Shown one piece after another: positions 16,043 to 23,373 of a stretch of DNA of 64,000 bases. Each line of letters starts with the position of its first letter. Positions within the stretch are counted from its first letter, which is position 1. Under the pieces are notes generated by a model. The model was not told where the DNA came from. It was given only the letters and a program-made list of their open reading frames with translations, and made no database searches. The stretch covers positions 3,876,501-3,940,500 of the forward strand of contig NZ_PDCM01000001.1 in assembly GCF_008634025.1 (NCBI RefSeq). Direction: 5' to 3'. Made by a program: the position numbers and the translations under genes. The stretch comes from Streptomyces albofaciens JCM 4342. Lineage in GTDB: Bacteria > Actinomycetota > Actinomycetes > Streptomycetales > Streptomycetaceae.

Positions 16043-17011
16043 GTGCGGTTGACGAGGCGTACGGGGACGGCGGTGGCGGCGCTGCTCTGCGCCCTGCTGG
16101 CCGGTGCGGCGAGCGGCTGCCAGCAGGGCGGCACCACCGGGCGTTCACCGTTCACGGGGAAGGCCGCGCGGGCCGCCCCGGTGCTCGCCGTGAAGATCGA
16201 CAACGTACGTGCCGCACGCCCGCAGACGGGCCTCGACGGCGCGGACCTCGTCTATGTGGAGCGGGTCGAGTCGGGGCTCTCCCGGCTGCTGGCGGTCTAC
16301 TCCTCCCAACTGCCGGAGTCCGTCGGCCCGGTGCGCAGCGCGCGCGAATCCGACCTGGAGCTGCTGCGCCAGTTCGGCCGCCCCGCGTTCGCCTACTCCG
16401 GTACGCAGACCAAGCTGGACCCGGTCGTCGAAGCCGCCCCGCTGTACCCGCTGCCGCCCGGCAAGGCCGGCGACGCCTACTCCCGCAGCAAGGATCGCGC
16501 GGCGCCGCACAACCTCTACGTCAGCCCCGCGCGCGCCCTGAAGGCGGCGCCCCACGCGAGCACCGCCCGCGACATCGGCTTCCGCTTTGGCGCCGCGCCG
16601 TCAGGCGGGCGCGACACCTCCTCGTACACGGCCCGGTACCCGTCCGCCCGCTTCACCTTCGACTGGTCGGCGGAGCGGCACGGCTGGCTGGTGTCCATGG
16701 ACGGCGACCCGGTCCGCGCCACGGGCGGACAGCGCCTCGCCGTCCCCACGGTCGTCGTCCAGGGCGTACGCATCCACGCCTCCCGCTACCACGACCGCTG
16801 GGGTGCCTACTCCCCGTACACCGAGACCACCGGCGCGGGGCCCGCCCGCGTACTGCGTGACGGCAAGGCGTACGAGGCCCACTGGTCGCGGCCGTCCGCC
16901 GACGGCGGTACGGACTTCACCACCGCGTCGGGTGCACCGCTCGCGTTCGCGTCCGGACAGGTGTGGGTGGTGTACGTACCGCAGGACGCGGTGGGCGGCG
17001 GTGCCGGGTAG
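16043..17011 (+). CDS. DUF3048 (YerB-like) lipoprotein
   Basis: 322 residues from GTG at 16043, supported by GGGAGGA 5 nt upstream. The N-terminus has RLTRR, a hydrophobic core (AVAALLCALLAGAA) and a Cys near residue 28 (ASGC), a lipoprotein signal. The body carries the DUF3048 hallmarks: VLAVKIDNVRAARPQTGLDG, YVERVESGLSRLLAVYSS, and YTARYPSARFTFDWS. Surface-anchored; YerB-like proteins have no agreed function. It ends 4 bp from the convergent P450 gene. Confidence 0.88.
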   Translation: MRLTRRTGTAVAALLCALLAGAASGCQQGGTTGRSPFTGKAARAAPVLAVKIDNVRAARPQTGLDGADLVYVERVESGLSRLLAVYSSQLPESVGPVRSARESDLELLRQFGRPAFAYSGTQTKLDPVVEAAPLYPLPPGKAGDAYSRSKDRAAPHNLYVSPARALKAAPHASTARDIGFRFGAAPSGGRDTSSYTARYPSARFTFDWSAERHGWLVSMDGDPVRATGGQRLAVPTVVVQGVRIHASRYHDRWGAYSPYTETTGAGPARVLRDGKAYEAHWSRPSADGGTDFTTASGAPLAFASGQVWVVYVPQDAVGGGAG

Positions 17012-17015
17012 CGCC

Positions 17016-18233
17016 TCACACCGTGACCAGCAGCTCGCGCAGCCCCCGGATGACGAAGTTGGGCTTGCGTTCCGGCTCGGCGGCCAGGCGCAGGTCCGGG
17101 GCCCGGCGGAGCAACGCCGCCAGCGAGGCGGCCAGTTCGATACGGGCCAGGGGAGCGCCGATGCAGTAGTGGACACCCGCGCTGAAGGAGATGTGCGGGT
17201 TGTCCTTGCGGGCGAGGTCGAGCCGTTCGGGGTGGCCGAAGGCCGCCGGGTCGTGGTTGGCCGAGCCGAAGAGCAGCGCCACCTCACTGCCGCGCGGCAC
17301 GACCGTGCCGCCGATCTCGATGTCGTCCAGCACCCAGCGTTCGAAGAGCTGGAGCGGGGTGTCGTGGCGCAGCAGTTCCTCGACGGCGGTGGGGAGCAGC
17401 GCGGCCGGGTCCGCGCGCAGGGCCGCCAGCTGCGCGGGGTGGCGGAAGAGGGCGTACCAGCCGTTGGCCGTCGCGTTGACGGTGGCCTCGTGCCCCGCGT
17501 TCAGCAGCAGGACACAGGTGGAGATCATCTCCTGTTCGCTCAGCGACTCGCCCTCGTCGTACGCGGCGATCAGCCCGGAGATCAGATCGTCCCCCGGCGC
17601 GGTGCGCCGCGCGGCGATCAGCTCCCGCAGATAGCCGGAGAACTCCAGCGATGCGGCCACCGCCCGCCGGGCCGTCTCCTCCGGCGGGTTCAGCTCGTAC
17701 ATCCCGCAGATCGCGGCCGACCAGGGGCGCAGCAGCGGCCGGTCGCCCTCCGGGATGCCGAGCATCTCGGCGATCACCGCGACCGGCAGGGGTTCCGCGA
17801 CCCGCGCCACGAGGTCCCCGCCGCCGTCCGCGACCAGGCCGGCGGCCAGCCGGTCCGCCAGGGTTTCGACGTACGGCCGCAGCCGCTCCACCGTGCGGGC
17901 GGTGAACGCCTTCGAGACCAGGCGGCGGATGCGGGTGTGGGCGGGCGCCTCCAGGTCGAGCATGCCGTTGTCGTTGAGGACGTGGAACGGCTCGTGCTCC
18001 GGCGGCGGGGCGGGGCGGCCGAACTCCTCGTGCGTGAAGCGGTGCCGGTACGTACGGCCCAGCCGGCGGTCGCGGAGCAGCGCCGCGACGTCCGCGTGGT
18101 GCGGGACGAGCCACTGGTCCGACGGCGCGAAGTGGTGCACCCGGCCGCGGGCGCGCAGCTCGGCGTAGGCGGGGTACGGGTCGGCGACGAAATCCGGCGA
18201 CCAGGGATCGAAGACTGCCTGGACTCCTTCCAT
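17016..18233 (-). CDS. Cytochrome P450 with Ala in the oxygen-activation motif
   Basis: 405 residues, the normal length of soluble bacterial P450s. The heme loop is FSAGVHYCIGAP with the axial Cys at residue 357, and the ExxR motif is ELLR in TAVEELLRHDTP. The I-helix reads LNAGHEATVNATANG, so the usual conserved Thr is replaced by Ala with Thr next to it, as also known for P450eryF (CYP107A1), where substrate hydroxyls assist oxygen activation. No ferredoxin gene is adjacent, so redox partners must be elsewhere. It is divergent from the TetR gene, a common pairing in which the TetR protein controls the P450. CYP107-like by overall look; substrate unknown. Confidence 0.92.
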   Translation of the reverse strand: MEGVQAVFDPWSPDFVADPYPAYAELRARGRVHHFAPSDQWLVPHHADVAALLRDRRLGRTYRHRFTHEEFGRPAPPPEHEPFHVLNDNGMLDLEAPAHTRIRRLVSKAFTARTVERLRPYVETLADRLAAGLVADGGGDLVARVAEPLPVAVIAEMLGIPEGDRPLLRPWSAAICGMYELNPPEETARRAVAASLEFSGYLRELIAARRTAPGDDLISGLIAAYDEGESLSEQEMISTCVLLLNAGHEATVNATANGWYALFRHPAQLAALRADPAALLPTAVEELLRHDTPLQLFERWVLDDIEIGGTVVPRGSEVALLFGSANHDPAAFGHPERLDLARKDNPHISFSAGVHYCIGAPLARIELAASLAALLRRAPDLRLAAEPERKPNFVIRGLRELLVTV

Positions 18234-18450
18234 GCGCGGACGGTAGCCGCCGCCCCCGGGGCGTGACCAGCCCGGCGCTGGCCGCCGGAGCGTGCCGCTT
18301 CGGCGGGCCGGTGGGACGAGCCGCCGAAGCGGGCCGTCAAAGAGACGCCCAAGTCCGGGCCCGGCAGTTCTGCCGGGCAGGCCGTGCCCGTACCGTGTCA
18401 GGGTGGATGAGCATGTCCACGATCACCATCACGTTCATCAGGGGGACCCG

Positions 18451-19059
18451 ATGGCTTCAGGGGACGCGGCCGGTGCGAGAGCCGCGGCGCCGGCCGCCCG
18501 TACGTCCGCCACGGCACGCGAACGCATCCTGGAGACGGCGTACGAGCTGTTCTCCCGGCGGGGGATCCGCGGGGTCGGCGTCGACGAGGTCATCGCCCGC
18601 TCCCAGGTGGCCAAGGCCACCCTCTACCGCAACTTCCCCTCCAAGGACGAGCTGGTGCTGGAGTTCCTCCGGCGCCGCGAGCAGCGCTGGACGCTGGGGT
18701 ACGTGGCGGCCGGCGCGCGGCAGCGGGGCACCACCCCGGAGGAGCAACTGCTCGCCGTCTTCGACGTGTTCGACGAATGGTTCCGCCGGCCGGACTTCGA
18801 CGCGTGCGCCTTCATCAACGTCCTGCTGGAAATGGGCCGGGACCACCCGCTGGGACAGGCGAGCATCGCCCATCTGGAGAACATCCGGGCCTTCGTACGG
18901 TCACTGGCGGAAGAGGCCGGGCTCCGGGACACCGACGCCTTCGCGCGCTCGTGGCACATCCTGATGAAGGGGTCGATCGTCTCGGCGGCCGAGGGCGACA
19001 CGGAGGCCGCCCGGCGGGCGCAGCGGATGGCCCGGACGCTCATCGAGCAGCATCGCTGA
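18451..19059 (+). CDS. TetR/AcrR-family transcriptional regulator
   Basis: 202 residues from the ATG at 18451 (AGGGGG upstream); an upstream in-frame extension is not protein-like. The DNA-binding domain is at residues about 22-70: RERILETAYELFSRRGIRGV, then the recognition helix VAKATLYRNFPSKDELV. The rest is the all-helical ligand-binding domain. Divergent to the P450 gene across 217 bp; control of the P450 is the simplest inference. A stretch GATGAGCATGTCCACGATCA just upstream could hold an operator but shows no clear palindrome. Confidence 0.88.
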   Translation: MASGDAAGARAAAPAARTSATARERILETAYELFSRRGIRGVGVDEVIARSQVAKATLYRNFPSKDELVLEFLRRREQRWTLGYVAAGARQRGTTPEEQLLAVFDVFDEWFRRPDFDACAFINVLLEMGRDHPLGQASIAHLENIRAFVRSLAEEAGLRDTDAFARSWHILMKGSIVSAAEGDTEAARRAQRMARTLIEQHR

Positions 19060-19212
19060 GGGCGCCGCGAGCGGATGGCCGGCTGCCGCGCGGGGCGTCG
19101 GCCGACAGTACGGGGCCGGAGCGGCGGCCCGCCGCAGTACAGTGAGCTGCACGCCGAAGTGCACCACACGCCACACCGCAGCCCCGCGCCCCGACCTTGG
19201 ACGGACCGGACC

Positions 19213-19785
19213 GTGACCGACCTCGACCAGCTCACCCAGTCGCTGGCCCGCAACCTCAAGCACTGGCGGGCCGAGCGCGGCTACACGCTCGACGCGCTGG
19301 CCGCCCGTGCCGGGGTCAGCCGCGGCATGATCATCCAGATCGAGCAGGCCCGGACCAACCCGAGCGTCGGCACCACCGTCAAGATCGCCGACGCGCTGGG
19401 CGTCAGCATCACCACTCTGCTCGACTACGAGCAGGGCCCCGACGTGCGGATCGTGGCGCCGGGGGACGCGGTACGGATGTGGTCCACCGAGGCGGGCAGC
19501 CACACCTCCCTCCTGGTGGGCGGGGAGGCCCCGGGCCCCTTCGAGCTGTGGCGGTGGCACCTGGTGCCCGGCGAGCAGAGCATGTCCGACCCGCACCCGC
19601 CCGGCTCGGTCGAACTGCTCCACGTCACGGAGGGCGAGCTGACGCTCGTGGTGGACGGCGCGGAGCACACGGTGCCCACGGGCGGTTCGGCGACGTTCGA
19701 GGCCAAGGTGGCGCACGGCTACCGCAACGACGGCGACCGCCCGCTGGAGATGACGATGGCGGTCCTCATCCCGCCCACCGGCTGA
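19213..19785 (+). CDS. XRE-family regulator with C-terminal cupin domain
   Basis: 190 residues from GTG at 19213. Residues 8-65 are an HTH_3 domain (LARNLKHWRAERGYTLDALA, with VSRGMIIQIEQARTNPSVGT as the helix-turn-helix). Residues 105-185 form a cupin_2 beta-barrel (SVELLHVTEGELTLVVDG, PTGGSATFEAKVAHGYRND). This is the standard XRE-cupin architecture for small-molecule-responsive repressors. It lies 44 bp upstream of the YbaK gene on the same strand and may regulate it. Confidence 0.88.
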   Translation: MTDLDQLTQSLARNLKHWRAERGYTLDALAARAGVSRGMIIQIEQARTNPSVGTTVKIADALGVSITTLLDYEQGPDVRIVAPGDAVRMWSTEAGSHTSLLVGGEAPGPFELWRWHLVPGEQSMSDPHPPGSVELLHVTEGELTLVVDGAEHTVPTGGSATFEAKVAHGYRNDGDRPLEMTMAVLIPPTG

Positions 19786-19829
19786 GACGGCCCGGCGCAC
19801 GGCCCGGCGCGCCTGTTAGCTTGACCGGC

Positions 19830-20390
19830 ATGCCTGTGCCCATGGATGCCTTCGACGAGGTCCGCCCCGCCCTCGACTGCCTGGACCTGCTGCCCGAACC
19901 GGTCGCCGCCGCGATCCGCGGCCGGCGGGGAAGCGTACCGGTCGAACAGTTCCACTACGTGGACACCGACCCGGCGATCGCGGACACCGCCGAACTCGTG
20001 GCGCACCACGGTCCGTGGCTGCTGGAGCAGTCGGCGAACTGCGTGGTCGTGGCGGGCAAGCGGGGCGGCGCCGTCACCCTCGCCGCCTGTGTGGTCCTCT
20101 CGCACACCCGGGTCGACGTGAACGGCGAAGTGCGCCGCCGGCTCGGGGCCCGCAAGGCGTCGTTCGCGCCCATGGACACCGCCGTCGGCGAGACCGGCAT
20201 GGAGTACGGCGGCATCACCCCGATCGGCCTGCCCGCCGGCTGGCCCCTGTTCCTGGACGCCGCCGTGGCGGACATCCCGTACGCGCTGATCGGCAGCGGC
20301 AGCCGGCGCGGCAAGCTCATCGTCCCGGGCAAGGCGCTGGCGGAGCTGCCGGGGGCGGTGGTCGTCGAGGGGCTGGGGCTGGGGGAGTAG
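19830..20390 (+). CDS. YbaK/EbsC-family aminoacyl-tRNA deacylase-like protein
   Basis: 186 residues. The fold is recognised from VEQFHYVDTDPAIADTAELV, a strand with NCVVVAGKRGG, and VRRRLGARKASFAPMDTAVGETGMEYGGITPIGLP, which corresponds to the INS/ProX/YbaK substrate pocket. Family members hydrolyse mischarged tRNAs (for example Cys-tRNA-Pro or Ala-tRNA-Pro); which one this acts on is not evident. Second gene of a probable pair with the XRE-cupin regulator. Confidence 0.8.
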   Translation: MPVPMDAFDEVRPALDCLDLLPEPVAAAIRGRRGSVPVEQFHYVDTDPAIADTAELVAHHGPWLLEQSANCVVVAGKRGGAVTLAACVVLSHTRVDVNGEVRRRLGARKASFAPMDTAVGETGMEYGGITPIGLPAGWPLFLDAAVADIPYALIGSGSRRGKLIVPGKALAELPGAVVVEGLGLGE

Positions 20391-20461
20391 CCGGGGCGCA
20401 TGACTGTCCCGTGGCCGAAAACCGTCGCGGTGCCACGCCGAACAGCGGCTCGCCCGGACCG

Positions 20462-20543
20462 TGTCCGGGACTGCCGGAAGCATGTCCGGCCTGATGAGCA
20501 CCTTGCCCGGAGCGTGTCCGGCCGTTGTCCGACCGCTGTCCGG
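20462..20543. promoter_or_regulatory. Phased TGTCCGG heptamer array
   Basis: TGTCCGG occurs at 20462, 20483, 20515 and 20537, with a variant TGTCCGA at 20526. Spacings are 21, 32, 11 and 11 bp, close to 2, 3, 1 and 1 helical turns, so the sites face the same side of the DNA. The array ends 75 bp before the HTH/trefoil membrane protein. It looks like a cooperative binding platform for a DNA-binding protein. No known regulator was assigned. Confidence 0.55.
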
Positions 20544-20618
20544 CAGGTGCCCGGAACCGAGCACAGTTGGCGAGTTCTCGTATAGCCGCACCGGGCCGGG
20601 TGCCCGATCATTCGCGCC

Positions 20619-21638
20619 ATGGACAACAGGGGGAACACGGATCCGGCCACGGCCCGTGACGTGACGGAATTTCTCGCCATGCTGCGGGACCTCAAGGAGC
20701 GCCGCGGCCTCACCTACCGGCAGCTCGAACAACGCGCCGCCGAGCAGGGCGAGGTGCTGGCGCGCAGCACCCTCGCGGACGTCCTGGGCGGCCGGCGGCT
20801 GCCGCGCCCGGAGGTTCTCGCGGTCTTCGTACGCGCCTGCGGGGAGGGCGAGCGGCTGGCGGCCTGGCTGGAGGCGCGCGAGAACGTGGCCGCGAGGCCG
20901 ACGGCGGACGCGGCGGCCCCGGCCCCGGAACACCCATGGCGCCGACGCCTCTCGTCCCGCGCACACCGCCGCACCCCTCTGCTCCTCGCGGCGGCGGCCG
21001 CCCTCGTCGCGGTGGGCGCCACGGCCTGGGCACTGACCTCCGGAGGAACACCGACGGGTGCCGCCGCCGGTACGCCCGGGCGACACGAGACTTCAGCCGG
21101 AGCCCCCACACCGGACCAGCGGCGGTCCGGGCGCGGCGACGACACGGCCACCGGCGCGCAGGCCGGCGCCCAGCGGGCGGTCCCCGCAGGCTGGATACGG
21201 ATCCGTCCCGCCGCAGCCCCCGCTCTCTGCGTGACCGAAGGCCTGGTCCAGGACGGGCGTTACGACGACCTGGTGGCCGTACAGCGGCCGTGCGGGGACG
21301 TCGCGCCGCAGCGCACCGAGCTGGAACCGGCCGGGTCGCACCTCTACCGCATCTCCTGGGTGCACCCCGGCCGGGGCAAGGGGTGCCTGACGGCCCTGTC
21401 CGGCGGCCCGGCGGACGGGTTGCTGGAACCGCGGAACACCTGCGGCGAGGCGAGCGGCTTCCGCGTCGAGAGCACACCGTCCGGTACGGGCGGGAAGCAC
21501 GCCCGGTATGTCTTCCGCACCGACGCACAGCAGTGCCTGGGCATACGGGACTCCCGTACGGCCCCGGGGGCCGAAGTCATGCTCCAGCGCTGCACGGGCG
21601 GCACCGCCCAGGAGTTCCTGATCGACCCCGCTGCCTAG
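20619..21638 (+). CDS. Membrane protein: N-terminal HTH, one TM helix, C-terminal trefoil-like domain
   Basis: 339 residues. Residues about 15-75 form an XRE-like HTH (FLAMLRDLKERRGLTYRQLE, LARSTLADVLGGRRLPRPEV) of the type seen in many Streptomyces membrane-anchored regulators. A single transmembrane helix spans about residues 122-142 (LLLAAAAALVAVGATAWAL), followed by a Thr/Gly/Ala linker and an external domain of about 150 residues with repeated CLxxxxG/QxC motifs (KGCLTALSG, QQCLGIRDS, VMLQRCTGG), like ricin-type beta-trefoils. It could link an outside sugar or peptide signal to DNA. A phased heptamer array lies upstream. Confidence 0.75.
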   Translation: MDNRGNTDPATARDVTEFLAMLRDLKERRGLTYRQLEQRAAEQGEVLARSTLADVLGGRRLPRPEVLAVFVRACGEGERLAAWLEARENVAARPTADAAAPAPEHPWRRRLSSRAHRRTPLLLAAAAALVAVGATAWALTSGGTPTGAAAGTPGRHETSAGAPTPDQRRSGRGDDTATGAQAGAQRAVPAGWIRIRPAAAPALCVTEGLVQDGRYDDLVAVQRPCGDVAPQRTELEPAGSHLYRISWVHPGRGKGCLTALSGGPADGLLEPRNTCGEASGFRVESTPSGTGGKHARYVFRTDAQQCLGIRDSRTAPGAEVMLQRCTGGTAQEFLIDPAA

Positions 21639-21652
21639 CGCGCGGGCCCACT

Positions 21653-21973
21653 TCACGTCACCGCCGTCCCACTCGGCGCGTCACCGCCCCGGGGGTCCTT
21701 GCGTTCCGCTGTCTGATTCTCCAGCAGGCCCCTGGCGGCCAGCCGCTGACGCGACAGCAGGACCACCAGGGCTTCGGATACGAGGCCGCACGCGGCCTGG
21801 ACTTCGCAGGCGGCCGTGAAAGCCCCCCGTAGGTCGTCGACGGCCAGGCAGCTCCGGGCCCGCACGGCGGCTTGGGTCATCAGCGCGGCGTGCTCGGCGG
21901 CGACCTCGTCGAGGGGCTGCTCGTTCTCGTCCCCGGGCCCGGCGGCAGGCGGGTGGTGGTCCTGCAGTGTCAT
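21653..21973 (-). CDS. Hypothetical Ala-rich helical protein
   Basis: 106 residues from the ATG at 21973. The central part (EVAAEHAALMTQAAVRARSC and GAFTAACEVQAACGLVSEAL) is helical and amphipathic with two Cys. No family is recognised. The start is uncertain: the frame stays open 255 bp further upstream but looks non-coding. It converges with the trefoil membrane protein gene, 14 bp apart. Confidence 0.45.
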   Translation of the reverse strand: MTLQDHHPPAAGPGDENEQPLDEVAAEHAALMTQAAVRARSCLAVDDLRGAFTAACEVQAACGLVSEALVVLLSRQRLAARGLLENQTAERKDPRGGDAPSGTAVT

Positions 21974-22558
21974 ACCGGGGGTATGCCCCACGGCCGTTTT
22001 CCCTAGACCAGCACTTCGGTGAACGGCCGCCGACACCCGCCGTACCTTGCCCGCCGGACGAAGACGCCGCCGGTTACCACAGGGGTTCCGGAGGGCGGGG
22101 CGTACGGATGTGCCCCGTGAATCGGTGAAGAGCGTGTGTCCGCCGCGGGGTGACGGTGCGAAAGGCGCAGTGTGCGCGACCGTTGCCCGGGCCAAGCACC
22201 GCCTCGGCTCGTACGCTGCCGGTAACACGTGTCAGGCGTGCGGTGTGCCGGGAAGTCTGGTCGGCGTCGGGTGGGCTCTGCCCCGATCAGCGCTCGGAGG
22301 ACGCCGGTGGACCTTCTTCACGCAGCCGCGCCGTGCGCCGCCGTCGAGCCCCGGGCCCCGCGCGTCGTCCCGAGCCCCGTACCGCTGTACGGGGCGCACA
22401 GGAACCGGCGTCACCGGTCCCGCTCCCAGCACCGGTACCGCGACAACACCGGTACCGCAGCGCATTCTCACGCCCGGTTTCTTCCGCCCGGCCCCGGTCC
22501 GCAAGGGCACCCCGTGCCGACGCCACTCGCCATCGCCCGGGGAAAAGAGGTGATGCCC
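21974..22558. other. Long intergenic region before the STAS gene
   Basis: The longest gene-free stretch, 585 bp. Open frames here are Arg/Pro/Ser-rich and lack start signals. A direct repeat ACCGGTACCGC lies at 22431 and 22448, 17 bp apart, about 100 bp before the STAS gene, and could be a paired operator. No RNA gene or riboswitch fold was recognised. The left part holds whatever promoter drives the divergent hypothetical gene. Confidence 0.4.
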
Positions 22559-22915
22559 ATGCGGGAGAAGCCGCCGCGGGGCCCTCATCTGGTCGAACCG
22601 TCCGACTCGCGCCTGGTCATCGATGTGACGCGCACCCCTGACGGCAGCACGGCCCTGCTCCTCACCGGCGAGTTCGACGTCCACACGGTCAACAGCCTCT
22701 GCGACACCATCGTCGTCCTGATCGAAGCCGGCTCCCGCTGCCTGCGGCTCGACCTGTCCGGCGTCACCTGGTGCGACAACGGCAGCCTCTACACCCTCCT
22801 GGGCCTGAAGGACGCCGTACACGCCGCCGACGGCTACCTGGCACTGTCCTGGACCGGTTGGCCGGTCGCCCAGGGCATCGCACGCAACGGGCTCTGGCAG
22901 CTGCTGCACCACTGA
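22559..22915 (+). CDS. STAS-domain protein with Asn at the phosphoacceptor site
   Basis: 118 residues from the ATG at 22559, chosen because AAAGAGGTGAT, near-perfectly complementary to the 16S tail, ends 4 nt before it. STAS core: ALLLTGEFDVHTVNSL, then RLDLSGVTWCDNGSLYTLLG. In anti-anti-sigma factors the loop is CDSSGL; here it is CDNGSL, so the phosphorylated Ser becomes Asn and a Ser is shifted by two. The protein probably does not cycle through phosphorylation. Partners unknown. Confidence 0.82.
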   Translation: MREKPPRGPHLVEPSDSRLVIDVTRTPDGSTALLLTGEFDVHTVNSLCDTIVVLIEAGSRCLRLDLSGVTWCDNGSLYTLLGLKDAVHAADGYLALSWTGWPVAQGIARNGLWQLLHH

Positions 22916-22932
22916 CGCCGGGGAAGAGGCAT

Positions 22933-22947
22933 CGGCCCGCCGGGCCG
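22933..22947. terminator. Short GC hairpin between convergent genes
   Basis: CGGCCC and GGGCCG pair perfectly around a 3-nt loop, 18 bp after the STAS stop and 19 bp from the CoA-binding gene's stop. Small but correctly placed. Confidence 0.35.
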
Positions 22948-22965
22948 GGAACCTCGCCGCGCGGC

Positions 22966-23373
22966 TCAGCCCAGCCGGGGTATCTCGATGGCCGGGCAGC
23001 GGTCCATCACCATGTCCAGGCCGGCTGCCCGGGCCTTCTCGTAGGCCGTTTCGTCGATGACGCCGAGTTGGAACCAGAGGGCCTTGGCGCCGATGGCGAT
23101 GGCGTCGTCGGCTATGCCGCCGGCCAGTTCGCTGTTGACGAAGACATCGACGACATCGACGGGGAAGGGGACGGCGGTCAGGGACGGATAGCCCTGTTCG
23201 CCGTGGACGCGTTCGGCTTTGGGGTGGACGGGGACGATGCGCTTGCCGTAGCGCTGGAGGACGTCGGCGACGCCGTAGGCCGCGCGGTTCCGGTTGGTGG
23301 ACAGGCCCACGACGGCCCAGGTGTCGCCGGATTCCTGGAGAATCCTGCGGATCGTGGCCGGATCGCCGTACAC
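22966..23373 (-). CDS. CoA-binding (YccU-type) protein
   Basis: 135 residues from GTG at 23373 (GGGAGGCA 5 nt upstream). Begins VYGDPATIRRILQESGDTW, followed by the Rossmann-like CoA-binding motif AVVGLSTNRNRAAYGVADVL, then VPVHPKAERVHGE and VFVNSELAGGIADDAIAIGA. This is the stand-alone CoA-binding domain family, which binds CoA without the ligase half. No enzymatic role is established. The gene overlaps the 3' end of the upstream sigma/anti-sigma fusion by 196 bp on the same strand in another frame, an unusually long overlap. Confidence 0.85.
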   Translation of the reverse strand: MYGDPATIRRILQESGDTWAVVGLSTNRNRAAYGVADVLQRYGKRIVPVHPKAERVHGEQGYPSLTAVPFPVDVVDVFVNSELAGGIADDAIAIGAKALWFQLGVIDETAYEKARAAGLDMVMDRCPAIEIPRLG

